From assembly GCF_030272615.1 (NCBI RefSeq), contig NC_081415.1, forward strand, positions 631,703,041 through 631,767,040: a stretch of 64,000 nucleotides of DNA, given 5' to 3'. The translations under genes and the position numbers were made by a program. The notes below the pieces were generated by a model. That model had not been told where the DNA came from. It ran no database searches and saw nothing but the letters and a program-made list of their open reading frames with translations. Of this stretch, positions 33,066 to 44,491 are shown piece by piece; the stretch's first letter is position 1, and each line of letters begins with the position of its first letter. Source of the stretch: Cryptomeria japonica (taxonomy: Eukaryota > Streptophyta > Pinopsida > Cupressales > Cupressaceae).

Positions 33066-36000
33066 TGATCGTGTAGATGATCTAGAAATGATGCTACTTA
33101 ATCTATATCCTATCAATATTTATATATATTTAAAAATTGATTTTTATCTTTAAATTACTATTCAATTATTTCATTAATTTTAAATAATCTTTCTATTTAC
33201 TTGCTTGTAGTTTGATTTTTTTTTCGTTTTGTTTTTATATTAATTATTATGACGTGATTAAAATATGAATACTTTAAAGTTGTATGTTAGCATGATGTAA
33301 TTATAATTTAAATGAATCATATATCATAATTATGGAGAATATCTAAAGTCATATTTTGCAAGTAGATAAAACATATTATTTTAGTATTTGCATCATCATT
33401 TTAGCTCACATTACATGCTTATTATTGTTTTTAAGGTTGTTTAACTCTCATTGAATCATTCCATCCAAGCATCTAACTAAGGACACCATGATCCATGTAA
33501 TTCAACATATTCCCATAAGTGTTTCTAAACACCTCAATCATTATTAAGGTTTAGAGCATAGACATAGAGGAGAACAAATTCAAATGAAAAAGTTGTAACA
33601 TGTCAACTTTGTGGGTTGTAGGTTAAGATCCATGTTTCATGCTTGCTTATGCACATGTGCGGAGCACCTATATAACATAAAAGTGAATATAAACTATATA
33701 TGAAATGATTTCCATGTTAACAACAATCATTTGAAGGGTTCTAAAATTGTGTCACTTTGATGAATGAGCTCCTAAAATTTGCATAACATCATTCTCATAG
33801 AATTTAGAGCTAAGTATCCTTGCATTAAATTTCATTAATTGAATATTTACTATAACATTTATTTGTTAGCATATTACATTGTTCGTCGCTTAGTTCAGAC
33901 AATGGCTAGGTGATGTCTATTATGTAGTTACATGCAAATTTTTCATTACAATTATATCAACTATATATATCCTCTATAAATACTTTACATGTCAAGCATT
34001 TTATCTTTCATTTTGGTATCAGAGTGGGTTTAATGCAATTCCTAGACAAGATGTATAGTGGAAGTGTTGATGGATTACAAAATATTTATGTGTTCCATGG
34101 TATAAGAGTTCCCAAGAAAGATGGATAAACAAATGTATTAGCGACTTTTTCACTCCAAAACACATCTAAAATAATCTCCATTTTCATAGAAGAACAAACC
34201 CTAAACCATTCACACTAAATGTATTTTATTTCTGCCAGGGTTGTTTGCATAAATAGAGTATTTTTTGATGAATGTTTATTGCATAATATTAAATAAAAAG
34301 TAGTATAAGGTTACAGTCACTGTAATTTCATTTTATTTACATGCAATTTGGTAAGAATAAAAGCCACTATTTTAGAGTTCATGGTGGAAGGCATAAACGA
34401 CTAGCATAAGGTATGAAGGATGTTTGATAGTGCATTTAAAAATAAATAAATTTAGACCTTGTGTTGTTTGATCAAAAGTATGTTTGATGTAAGAATAGTC
34501 ATGATATCTGTTTTTTGGTTGAGTGGAAAAGGCTTCCATGAGAATTAATTTTTCATCTAAGTAATTACAAATGTCAAGCATATTACTATTCATAGTGATT
34601 GTAGCTAGAGTTATTGTATACATCATTTATTGTTCTTGAAAGTAAGTTAAGTAGAAAAACAACTTCCTACACTAATCTTGAGAGAAGGGTAATGCAATTT
34701 TTTTAGATCTTTACAATAGTTACAAAAACTTAACACAAATAAACATAAATAACATTCATACCACAACAAAATGATTTACATGGGGAAAAACCTTTTGGGA
34801 GAAAATTTGCCCAATATATTATTCATAAATCAACAACAAATTACAATATTCTTACAGAGAAAGCTCCTCACAAGAGTATAACGAAACATAAATCTAAAGG
34901 CAATTCAATAGTTATTAGACTCTCACAATACACTGCAATAAACAATTGTAATAAAATTTCCTCAAATAATAGGGTTTCCTTCTAAGGTAAGCAAAAAACA
35001 CATAATATCTGTCATTAGATCTATGACCTAATGATAAATGGTCAATATTTACAATGATATTTTATACATAAAATGTTTCTTTTAGTGGGGTTGCCCCCAA
35101 TCCCCCACTGGGGCATGTGGCTTCTAGACCTCACAAGAGGGGGACCCCTTTGCAACCTCCTATGTTCATTTATCAACAATAACCTTTTATTATTGCAAGT
35201 TTGGGGCACCATTTTCCTATAGTGTATTATAGTGCTAATAAGATTCTAGTGTTGCCTTTGTTGTTTTTGGTAGAGTTGATCCAAATAGGTCTTACATTCA
35301 CAAAGTTTTTTCAACAATTATCTTTCAAGAAGCAGATGTGTGTTCTGATGGTAGGTCTAAATTCTAGTAAGATAACCATATTATACAAGTTGAAACTTCA
35401 TGAATTTGTTACTAAGATTCCCATTATCAATTTCAATGTTGTGTTTATTGAGTTGTAAGATGATTCTTTTAGACTTTGTAAACAAAGAGGATCCTTCCAA
35501 TGTAATGAATTTTGTAGAAATAACTAACAAGCTTATTTTGTACTCCTTACATCAACACCACTGGTATGGTTTGAGAACATGTTAGGATGCAGTTTGGACT
35601 AGTTGTGTCAGGTTGGGATGGAGAGAAATGATTGAAGGGAAGAGCAGGGGTTGAGATAAGGGTTGGAATTCATCGAGGCAGGAGCTTTGATCATGTTCCT
35701 TTGTCATGATACTGGATTGGATGGTTCAATGGTTCATTGATTGGGAGTTCAATGGTTCATTGATTGGGAGTGAAGTACTGCATCTATTCCCTTGGGGTGG
35801 GTGGGAGGACCCCCAGCTATTATAGTTGTTGATTCGATCTTGAGAGGGAGATTAGTTGTTGGTGGGTGGGATTATAGATGTCGAGATCATGAGTTGTTGA
35901 TACGTATGAGATATGTTGGTATACTTCCCCCATATCTTTGTTTTTACGAAGGGCACAACCTGGGCAATAATCCAGCATTCTATATGTCATAACATGTCAT

Positions 36001-36734
36001 CGTTTATCAGCCTACCAAAGATCCACCGAGTTCATCAGATAATAGACAAAAGGCGGAGTTGAGATGAATAAAGATCTATCTAACTTCATCGGATAAAGAT
36101 CTGTCTATTCATGGCAGAGGCTCCCCGATGCTTCTTGTTGTTGTTGTCTCTTGCAAGCAGAGTTTTGAATGTTTCCAATTTCATAAGGTTTGTACTATAC
36201 TACCCACCCATAGATAGTCTTCTCGGTCGAACCATCATTATGAAGCAGGTAATTCAATGAGTGGGCATTGATTAGTCAGGTAAAGTCAAGGGCTGGGGTA
36301 GGACCAATTTAGAAAGGAGGAAATATTAGCATAGCACAATAGCCACCCAAAATCTACTTCTTTTACCTCATGCACAACTGTGTTTGTTGATCCTTTCCCA
36401 TCATTTCCACTCATGTTGGCTTTGTTCCCATCTCCATCCCATCCATTTCTGCCCATTAATTCCATTCATTCCCACTGCCATAGTTTCAATTTCATTATCA
36501 TCAGCCAAGTGCACGTGGAGCTTTGCCACACTAGATATTCATAATGTGAATCTACAGCTTCGATGGCGTCCTAGAGAAGACCTATGTATGGATCACACTA
36601 ACTGACCCTGGCAATGGGCATTCAGGAACCACTATGAGCAAAATATATCATAAAGCATCTCTATCATCTCAAGGTATCTTGACTCATCAATATAACCTAT
36701 TGGTAAGGAAAACCTACTAAATTGTATAGCCTAT
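33066..36734. other. Unresolved intergenic DNA with one LTR-end relic
   Basis: No gene recognised. A retroelement junction near 34.0 kb is listed separately. A segment at about 34.7-35.1 kb (ATGATTTACATGGGGAAAAA context) resembles decayed LTR sequence, and 35.2-36.6 kb holds only short frames without domains. Confidence 0.35.
33860..34040 (+). mobile_element. LTR end plus tRNA primer-binding site, retroelement relic
   Basis: A TATA-like run (CTATATATATCCTCTATAAA at 33,961-33,980) is followed by TTTTGGTATCAGAGTGGGTT (34,011-34,030), which matches the initiator-Met tRNA primer-binding site found right after the 5' LTR of many plant retroelements. Neither the LTR start nor a partner LTR was found, and no coding domain follows. 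Old fossil, too decayed to assign between Copia and Gypsy. Confidence 0.5.
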
Positions 36735-38400
36735 AGACTCAAAACAAGGAAATATGAAAACTTATAGATCTTAAGAGTTGAACACCATTTAATTTTTTTT
36801 TATGATTTTTCAAATAAATACACAAATGAGTAACCATATTAAAGGAACCAAATAATAATGCAAGAGATAAGAACATTTTCCTAACACTAACCACTCCACC
36901 ACCTATCAACTACATGTACATGATTATTTTGTGATAATTTACTAAAATATATATGAACATTAATGAATTTGAGTCTTACACACATATCAAGCATGTCCTC
37001 AAACTAGAAGACAACATATGTACTTTTCTCCATCAAATTTCATACATTGAAGATTCCTATAGAAAGATAAATGATAGAATACAAAATTTGATAACCTATT
37101 GTACCATAACATTGGTCTCATTAAAATATACACTTGTATAATATTGTTAGGCATAAATTAATATTAATGTTCACACAATCACCTCTTAAATTTTAGGCTT
37201 CTATAAATGCTCAGAAAATATAGACATCCCTCAAATCATGTAGGTGAAAGAATACTAGACTCTATAAATTATCTAAATTAGATTTTCAAATTAACCAAAA
37301 TTATATGATTCCACATGTAAAATATATTACCTATTAACCATTCCAAAGTAATATCATCCTTTGACACAAAATTTTGACAAAAATAACAAATTTTATTAAA
37401 GCTATGAGAATCATAGAGTGTGATTCGAAACATTGATGGAAAAATATACACACAATCAAATCTAGAAAAATACATTAGAAAACAAATTTAATGCCAAATC
37501 TGTCACTAAATATTTATGAAAGAGAGCTTCTTGATACCAATAGGAAGTCTAGAATTTGATACCATATGTTATTGTTATGAATCTATAGAAATTACAAGTT
37601 TATTCTACTTCACGAAAGATAATTGGTCACTAAGTAGTGGATCCTTAATGGTGTTATCAAGGGTTGTAGTGGGTGAGTAGCCAAATTGGTGATTTGGTGG
37701 TGGCATTGCTTAAGGGTAGTGGTGGGATAATTGAGTGACAAGAGGTTATCTCTTAGCAAAAGAAGGGGGTGTCACCTAATGCAAGATCTAACCTAAAAAG
37801 TAGGAATAGTTAGATGTTATTCTTACCCATGACCAAAGGATTACACCTTGCACTCAATGAGTAGTCAACCATTTGAATAATCAATGAAGATTTGTTGTAC
37901 ACATGGTAAATTTTTATATTTTTAATGACTTGTGTAGGTGGAATATTCTCGATGAATGACACATAACTATATTATTAACCATAATATATAGATACATATG
38001 AACATATGTATTTCATACAGTCATATAGATAAATTCCATCCAAGCTTCTCCAAGGGCTTTAGAAATGAAAAAAAAAAAATATTTAACCTCCTAAATATGT
38101 TGAAACATCCACACTCAATGTATTATTTAACAATGAAAAAATTCAACACACTTTTAAAGTCTCAATAAGTATGTTGAAACATCACACTCCTCCAATGCAT
38201 CTTTCATGTTCCAAGAATAATGGGTAGTCATGCAACCACACATCCCATGACATGCTTCTCATATGCACTTTAAAGAAAATGTTAATCAACCTTATCCAAC
38301 AAGCCAATGGTTATGATAGACAACTAACATTGACCTCAATGTCTACTCATGTGCATTGTTATAGAAGAAGACTTGGACAAAACCACCAAGTAGTATTATA
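36735..38400. repeat. Tandem-duplicated intergenic segment, copy 2
   Basis: Counterpart of 29,860-31,860, collinear and same strand, with numerous point and length differences. Offset from copy 1 is about 6.6-6.9 kb, in line with the 7.3-kb offset between the two neighbouring LEA_2 genes. Non-coding. Confidence 0.7.
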
Positions 38401-39260
38401 TATATCATCTGTTTAATACCATGAGCTTACAAAACCATGTTCCCTCTTTACTTTTTGGTGCTAAGTTTTGCCAATATTAAATATTTTTTCAATTTGCAAG
38501 TTACACATAAAATATCTAGTCAATGCTATAACACAACTCTACAAGTGAATCCAAATAAATATTTAATGTGGCTAAACACATCTTCAATGATGCATCACAT
38601 ATAATATATCTTTTACATAATTAGAATAATTACTTTCTCATGCAAAATGTTCAATACACCTTTTCCTTACATCCGGAACATGCAAGAGTGATAATAATGC
38701 CAATTACATTTTATATTTATAATATTGTTTTTAATATTTCATAAAAATTTCTATCCATATTAATAGATTTATGTTGTAAACATTAAATTTAACATCAAAA
38801 TTTAGAAATATAATTAAAGTTGGATCTAACATAACTATATAAAGTTCAATCTTATGTTAAGAGTTTTAAATATCTTGTATGTTCTGTTTTAGGGGCATCA
38901 TAAGGAAATACCAAAAGAGATTCATACATTAAAGATCAGTGACATTTGATTAGTGGATAGTTATAGCCTTTGATGGAAGCTTATAAGAATTGTCCTTTGG
39001 GACCAACAATGAATACAGATCCAGTGTAGCTAAATCATTGTTAGTTACCTTGCCGGAAATGACAATAAACCAGAGAACAATCATGTTTGACGATCAAATA
39101 CAGCCTCCAACGTCAATCATACAGAAACAGCAAACTTTTATTATAAAATGATTTACATACACCAAATGCTTATTAACAAGCTCTAACGACGATAGCAGAG
39201 CCAAGAAAAACTAAAATAACAAATGAATACGGACTGAAGAAACCACAGGATATCTGCAAT
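38401..39260. other. Intergenic DNA 3' of LEA_2 copy 2
   Basis: AT-rich. No feature recognised apart from the likely 3' untranslated region of the gene just to its right. Confidence 0.4.
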
Positions 39261-39914
39261 CTAATGATCCAACTCTACATCGCATTTCTTACGAGTGAAG
39301 GCAGAAGCACTCGCTTCATTCAGCGGCACAGAAACATAGCACTTCACTTTCAGTTTGAAACGATTGGTCTTAACTTTGCCTACCCTGAAACGAACGCGAG
39401 ATCGCAATTTCAATTCCACATCCTCAACGCCCATCGAAGTGGACCGCGGCAAATAAACATTTCCAACAGAAATAATCAGTGGACGTAAAGTTGTAGTATT
39501 CTTGTGGCCCTGATAAAACTCCTCCAAAGCGTCCACTCCAACAGTCCCCCCTCCACTATAATACGCAGATACCCTTAGGGCATCGTAGTAGATGCCGATC
39601 TTCTTATTTGCATTCCGAATGCTCATCCCCAGCACGATGTTACTGCTGGTGCTATTGATGATGTTACTGAATTGCACAGTGTCTACGTAGAATTTGGGTT
39701 TGCTGGGGCGCAAAACCAACCAGATAACAAGTGCTGCAATGCCCACAACAATGATGAGCGTAATTAAAAGCCCTAAAATGTGCTTGAGTATACAGCATGG
39801 GCCACAGCACGAGCCCCGCCTCTGCCTGGGAGGAGTCACAGGTGGAGGAGCTGGACCTCCTGCTGAAATGGTGGCTCCATTCAAAGTCGGCCCAGATTTA
39901 GCACCCTCACCCAT
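39261..39914 (-). CDS. NDR1/HIN1-like (LEA_2 domain) membrane protein, copy 2
   Basis: Intact 217-residue intronless gene. The cytosolic N-terminus is Pro-rich (PAPPPVTPPRQRRGS), unlike the His-rich one of copy 1, and ends in CCGPCC. A single membrane segment (about 42-68) precedes RPSKPKFYVD and the LEA_2 domain (about 76-212). The core differs from copy 1 at about 20 positions, while the N-terminal tail differs most. The start MGEGAKSGPT is shared with the third copy at 59.4 kb, which supports this ATG. Expected at the plasma membrane with its C-terminal domain outside, as for the family. A TATA-like box lies about 180 bp upstream. No break is seen. Confidence 0.9.
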   Translation of the reverse strand: MGEGAKSGPTLNGATISAGGPAPPPVTPPRQRRGSCCGPCCILKHILGLLITLIIVVGIAALVIWLVLRPSKPKFYVDTVQFSNIINSTSSNIVLGMSIRNANKKIGIYYDALRVSAYYSGGGTVGVDALEEFYQGHKNTTTLRPLIISVGNVYLPRSTSMGVEDVELKLRSRVRFRVGKVKTNRFKLKVKCYVSVPLNEASASAFTRKKCDVELDH

Positions 39915-40380
39915 TGATTCTATTCAGCTCTACAACTTTCTCAAACTTGAAGATTTAGTTCTTCTGCAAAAAGATTATGACAATCTAATATACAGTGACT
40001 GAAAGCCAAGAATAAGTATGAAAAACTGATTGAAACCGGTAAGAGAGATTGCTGTGGATGATGGTTGGAGAAGTGGGGTGAAGATATAGTAATATATATA
40101 GTAGAGATGGGCGGAAATTTTACGTTGTGTGAAGTTTCTGCGTAATTTCAAATGAAGGCGATTGGCACGCGTTTTGGAAATTCATCCAGGTGGGCGTGCA
40201 GTGGTTTTTCCGCGCAATTGTTACAAGTCAATGATGGAGGGTTTTGGGTGACTCGTCAGAGATCAGCATTGCTTTCATTTTAATAATGGGAAATTTGGAA
40301 TACCTCCAACGCGTTATTAGGTTTTCTTATGCTTTTCCAAATACGTTAGAAAAATTTGTATTTTATTATCGAATTGACTG
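39915..40380 (-). promoter_or_regulatory. Promoter region of LEA_2 copy 2
   Basis: Minus-strand TATA-like CTATATATATT at 40,091-40,101. TGTGAAGTTTCTGCGTAATT at 40,128-40,147 matches the block upstream of the other copies, and GGCACGCGTTTTGG just beyond it holds an ACGCGT core. Further left of the gene the similarity to copy 1 fades by about 40,370. Confidence 0.5.
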
Positions 40381-40718
40381 ATATGGCTTAGATTTCACCT
40401 CGAACAGATTGGATTGGATGGTGTACGCGCTCTCGAAGCTCTCTGGAAAGAATCTGGATCTTACATGTCTGGAACTTCCAGTCACTTTCGTGCTCTGTTT
40501 TTATTAAGGGGAAGTTGCTCGCGAACTTCCAACAGTTGTAGAAATCTTCATCGCTCATCCAGCTAATTTACATGGAAATTGCTTTTCTCGCTTAACGTGT
40601 CATTTTACATGATTTAAATGTTTCTACACTTGTGTTTCAAGTTTCCTTTATTCAAATCATTGTTAAATATTGTTGAGGGACTAAAATATTAGTAATGCAT
40701 GTGATTAGTAAATATTTA

Positions 40719-41421
40719 GGCTAGGGTCTTATGGAGGGGGCTTCCTAAAAAATAGAGCTGGAACTGTTGAGATTTTTTAGGAATATTTTAATGTTGGCAG
40801 TCCCTTGAAATTTGTATTTCATTTCAGCTTAAAAGTTTAAGCTCCTAAATTTAAGGATGTCCAGTATCATCTAAAGTTAAAACTTTTAAAATTAAGCAAG
40901 CTAGTTGTAAATAAATTTAGTTTACTCTAAAAAATTCAGATGATTAACAAGTGGTATAAAATAAGTCCCGCATGGTAGGTGAATTGGCTTGGGCCGTGGG
41001 TTTGCTCCCCATTGGTCTCGGGTTCGATTCCCTACCAGGTTATCCTAGTGGCTGGGGACTGCGGGCGGACTCATCCACCTCCAGAGGACTAGTCTCGCCT
41101 CGTCTCGCCTCTCCCCTGACCCCAACTTGGCTCCCATAAGCCCAAGGTAAGGCGGGGTTGGTCGCTGGGACGAGATGCAGGGATACCTCTGGGTTACCTA
41201 AAAAAAAACAAAAAAAACAAGTGTATAAAATATTCCTAAGTTGGTGCGGCAATTTCTAGCCCCACCCATTTTTACCAACTTAAAATTACTTAAAAGGTAG
41301 GGGCTCCTATTTTTGGGGAAAAGATTCTAAATAATCTCGTAGGAGAAAAATGATTTCTTCACATGTGGAACCACTTCTTTGTTAAAAATAGAGCTTAAGC
41401 CCCCTCCATGGGACCCCTGCC
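40719..41421. mobile_element. PIF/Harbinger (Tourist-like) MITE, interrupted by a SINE
   Basis: Left end GGCTAGGGTCTTATGGAGGG then GGCTT (40,719-40,743) pairs with the right end, read on the minus strand as GGCAGGGGTCCCATGGAGGG then GGCTT (41,397-41,421), 21 of 25 matching. TTA flanks both sides (40,716-40,718 and 41,422-41,424), the 3-bp TWA target duplication typical of Harbinger elements. Without the SINE it is about 430 bp and non-coding. Confidence 0.75.
40964..41215 (+). mobile_element. tRNA-derived SINE
   Basis: Begins with a tRNA-like head: A box TGGTAGGTGAATTGGCTTGG (about 40,973-40,992) and B box GGTTCGATTCC (about 41,029-41,039). A tRNA-unrelated, GC-rich body and an A-rich tail (AAAAAAAAACAAAAAAAAC) follow. 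It is flanked by a target duplication of 17-18 bp, AACAAGTGGTATAAAATA (40,946-40,963) and AACAAGTGTATAAAATA (41,216-41,232). The strong match of both duplication copies points to a fairly recent insertion. Confidence 0.85.
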
Positions 41422-41424
41422 TTA

Positions 41425-42137
41425 GTTAAGATAAAATGTGTTTGGATGGTTTATGAGAATATGGATCTTATATACATATGGAATATTCAGTCATTTTTCT
41501 TAACTCGTGCTCTTAATTGTGGAGCCTGGGTTCTTCTAGTCATGGAGAACTTGTGCTCTTGAAAGTGAGGTCGCAAGTTCAAATCCCATAGGGGATAAGG
41601 TATGTACAAATGTATAGATAATTTATGAGTGTAGACATAGATTCATAAATGGACTTGATGTGAAACATATATATCTAATATGGTAGAATGTGGGCTGTTA
41701 AGATTTGCTCACCATGATTTGTGATATTTGAATGTGCATAAGGATATGACGTGTTTAAAAACACCTTAAGGGAATCTATTGGATTGTGAGGGTCAAGTTC
41801 TCCTTGATGAGACCCCTAGTGGACCAATTTTATGATTTTGAGTGAAAATTTGAAGACATCAACCAAGGAAGCATGTACGGAAACAAGTAGACAAATGCAT
41901 AATAGATTCTCCATTAATCTTCTTATATTTTCATGTTCTTCTCACACTCCAAAATGATTTTAAATAAATGAGTGAGGATCCTTAAATGCAACAACACATA
42001 TTAAGGGGAAATTCCCTTCTATTTCATTCATATAGTGATGTGGAAGAAATTTGGCTAGGAACCTTTTGCATATATCATGGGGGCTTCAATGGATAGGAAA
42101 TATTATACCACGTGCATTCATGTTGGGGGGTTTAATA
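41425..42137. other. Unresolved DNA with a possible second SINE relic
   Basis: Around 41,520-41,610 the text GGTCGCAAGTTCAAATCCCA resembles a polymerase III B box, and an A-box-like stretch precedes it at about 41,535-41,560. It may be an old tRNA-derived SINE head, but no tail or target duplication was seen. The rest has no recognised feature. Confidence 0.3.
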
Positions 42138-43060
42138 TGTTGGCAATTTGGAGGAATTGATTATGTGTTGCATTGATGTTTTGTCATTGATGTCAACACT
42201 AGCTACTTTGGCTATTTACCGGTATTCTTTTGGTTTCGGTAGGTTGTTTGGTTTTTGGTTGGTAAGATCATGATGATCTAGTATACTCCGATATGTTTTG
42301 GCTTATGGAATTGGCTTAGATCTGCTCTTCATGCTACTCAGATTCATGTTCAGTCAGTTGGTTTTGATTTGGTGATCGGATGCTATCTTATACGCTAGTA
42401 AGCTTGGTTTGTTGATCTGGTGAGGGTTTCATCGATAGAGCTTTGTTGAATATATTTTTATATTATGCATAAGTGGTTTTGGTGCGGCTTCTAGTAGAGA
42501 TTCAGGATGCTGATGGTGATCGAGCTTGAGACTTGGCTGATTGGGATCATTGCTTTAGCATGTGTGGACCTAAATTGAGTCTGATTCTATCTAGGTTTTG
42601 GACCAGCTTAATGTAACGTGTTGTTTGGTCTTCTCAATGTATTTTTGGGATGTCTTATGGGTTGGATGATATTTGTTTGGTCTCAGGCTGACATGTTTTA
42701 TAATTATGTAATTGGTTTATTGTCTGGTGGCCGACCTTATGGTTTATGGTCGAGGGTTTGTATATATATGATGTAAGATCCCGTTGTAGATCATGATAGG
42801 ATGGTATAGGAGCGACTAATGTAATAATCATTCATGTAGAGGATTTGATCAATCATTGGTGATCGAGTTGGGTTTATGTAAGAGGATTAAGTCCTCTGGT
42901 ATTGAGCTTAATCGAAATTGTATTCAGGCATTGGAGATGATATCATTGCAGTTTATTCTTCCTTTCGGATTGTAGTTTGGATTTTTATGTAGTCAGTGAG
43001 ACTACTTTTTGTAATGAGCAGTGTTCTCTAGGTTGTTGGCCTTCCTGCAATTGCAGGCCC

Positions 43061-44123
43061 TGTTAGGTCCCAAAGACAACTGAGAGGGGGGGGGGTGTGA
43101 ATCAGTTGTCTAATAAATTCAAACCAAAAACTAATTAACCAACTTAATGCTTAATACCGGTAAACCAGTTAAGTATGCCGGTAGACAGTATTAATAGTAA
43201 ATCGCTATACCGGTAAGGATTCATGCATGAAACATAAACATAAAGTCATCCACAACACATGACACCAATATTTGTACATGGAAACCCTGTAAGGGGAAAA
43301 ACCATGGTGGGAAACCTTACCCACAATCAGATGATACTACTGCAAATAGTAAGTGTACATAAATGGGGTCTGCACATGCAGAAAGGCCAACAGCCTAGAG
43401 CTCACTGCTCAATCACAAAATGGGAGTCACACTGACTACAGTTGGATGGTTAAATCCAAGAAGAATGTACTGTACAAAATAGCATCTTCATATGCTGGAT
43501 TCAGTACCGGTGTAATGCTAATATGCTTCTACAAAAACCTAACTTCACCTTCAAATGATGTGTTCGTGTATAACCCCGCTTGATCTCGTATATACCTTCA
43601 CTTAATTCTTTTTCGCATTCCACACTTGATCTTACAAATAAGATCTTACATTTATACCATACCCTAAGACCAATTTTAGTAGGTCAGCTCTACAAGATAT
43701 TACAATAAACACATTTTACAAACAATATAATATCCAATGCAATAGCTGATTGAACATGTCAGCTTAATGCATTTACAACAATAATAAATCATCTCCATAG
43801 CGTGCCATGCTTATCTGGAAAAGATAAACCTGTCGGTGTAACCCTAGATAACCTGGACCTATTTGCCGGTAAAAGCAAATATGCAAATATGAATATACCA
43901 ATGATTATTACTTCAAAATAAAGTGTCCACACGATGTCTTTGACATTACCAAGTTTCTTGCATGTCATTCCAGGTACCGATGAACAATATATCCTATCGG
44001 TGAATCATATACCAGTAACTATTGCACAGATTACTGCTTGCCAGTGAATGTTGCTGGATCTCCAAAGTAGGTGTATTCAGTAGGTGTTGACATCAATGAC
44101 AAAACCATACCAAAATACCAACA
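43061..44123 (-). repeat. Copia 2, 3' LTR
   Basis: 1,063 bp, starting TGTTGG and ending AACA in element orientation. Contains a GGGAAAAACC...GTGGGAAACC motif and repeated ACCGGT phrases. Confidence 0.9.
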
Positions 44124-44491
44124 ATCTCCCCCTTTGGCATTGATGGCAACACAAGATGGAAAAACCATCACAGTGCCAAAACAGAAATGCCAAATACAAA
44201 AACCAACAATCTCTATTTCTCCCCCTGGGAGTAACAATACCAATCTTTCATGTGTTTTTCAAAATCTTTCCCCTAAAATCTCTTTTTCTTATAAAAAAGA
44301 TAATGTGTTTTTCCATAGATATCTCTCCCCCTTTGACATCAAATGCCAAAGTCACAAAAAGTCAAGTTCATACAAAATACCAACCAATTCAATATACGAA
44401 CTACTCCCCCTGAGAAGTAGCTTCCTCATCAAATACCAGAATAAAAGATTTGTCCATTTAATTCTATCGGTTGATGACAATCATCAATTGT

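Noticed and set aside
40964-41050. Functional tRNA gene
   Set aside because: A and B boxes are present, but there is no cloverleaf end or terminator, and the sequence continues into a body with an A-rich tail and target duplications, which is a SINE.
41040-41252. 70-codon minus-strand frame in the SINE
   Set aside because: Shadow of the SINE body and its tail.
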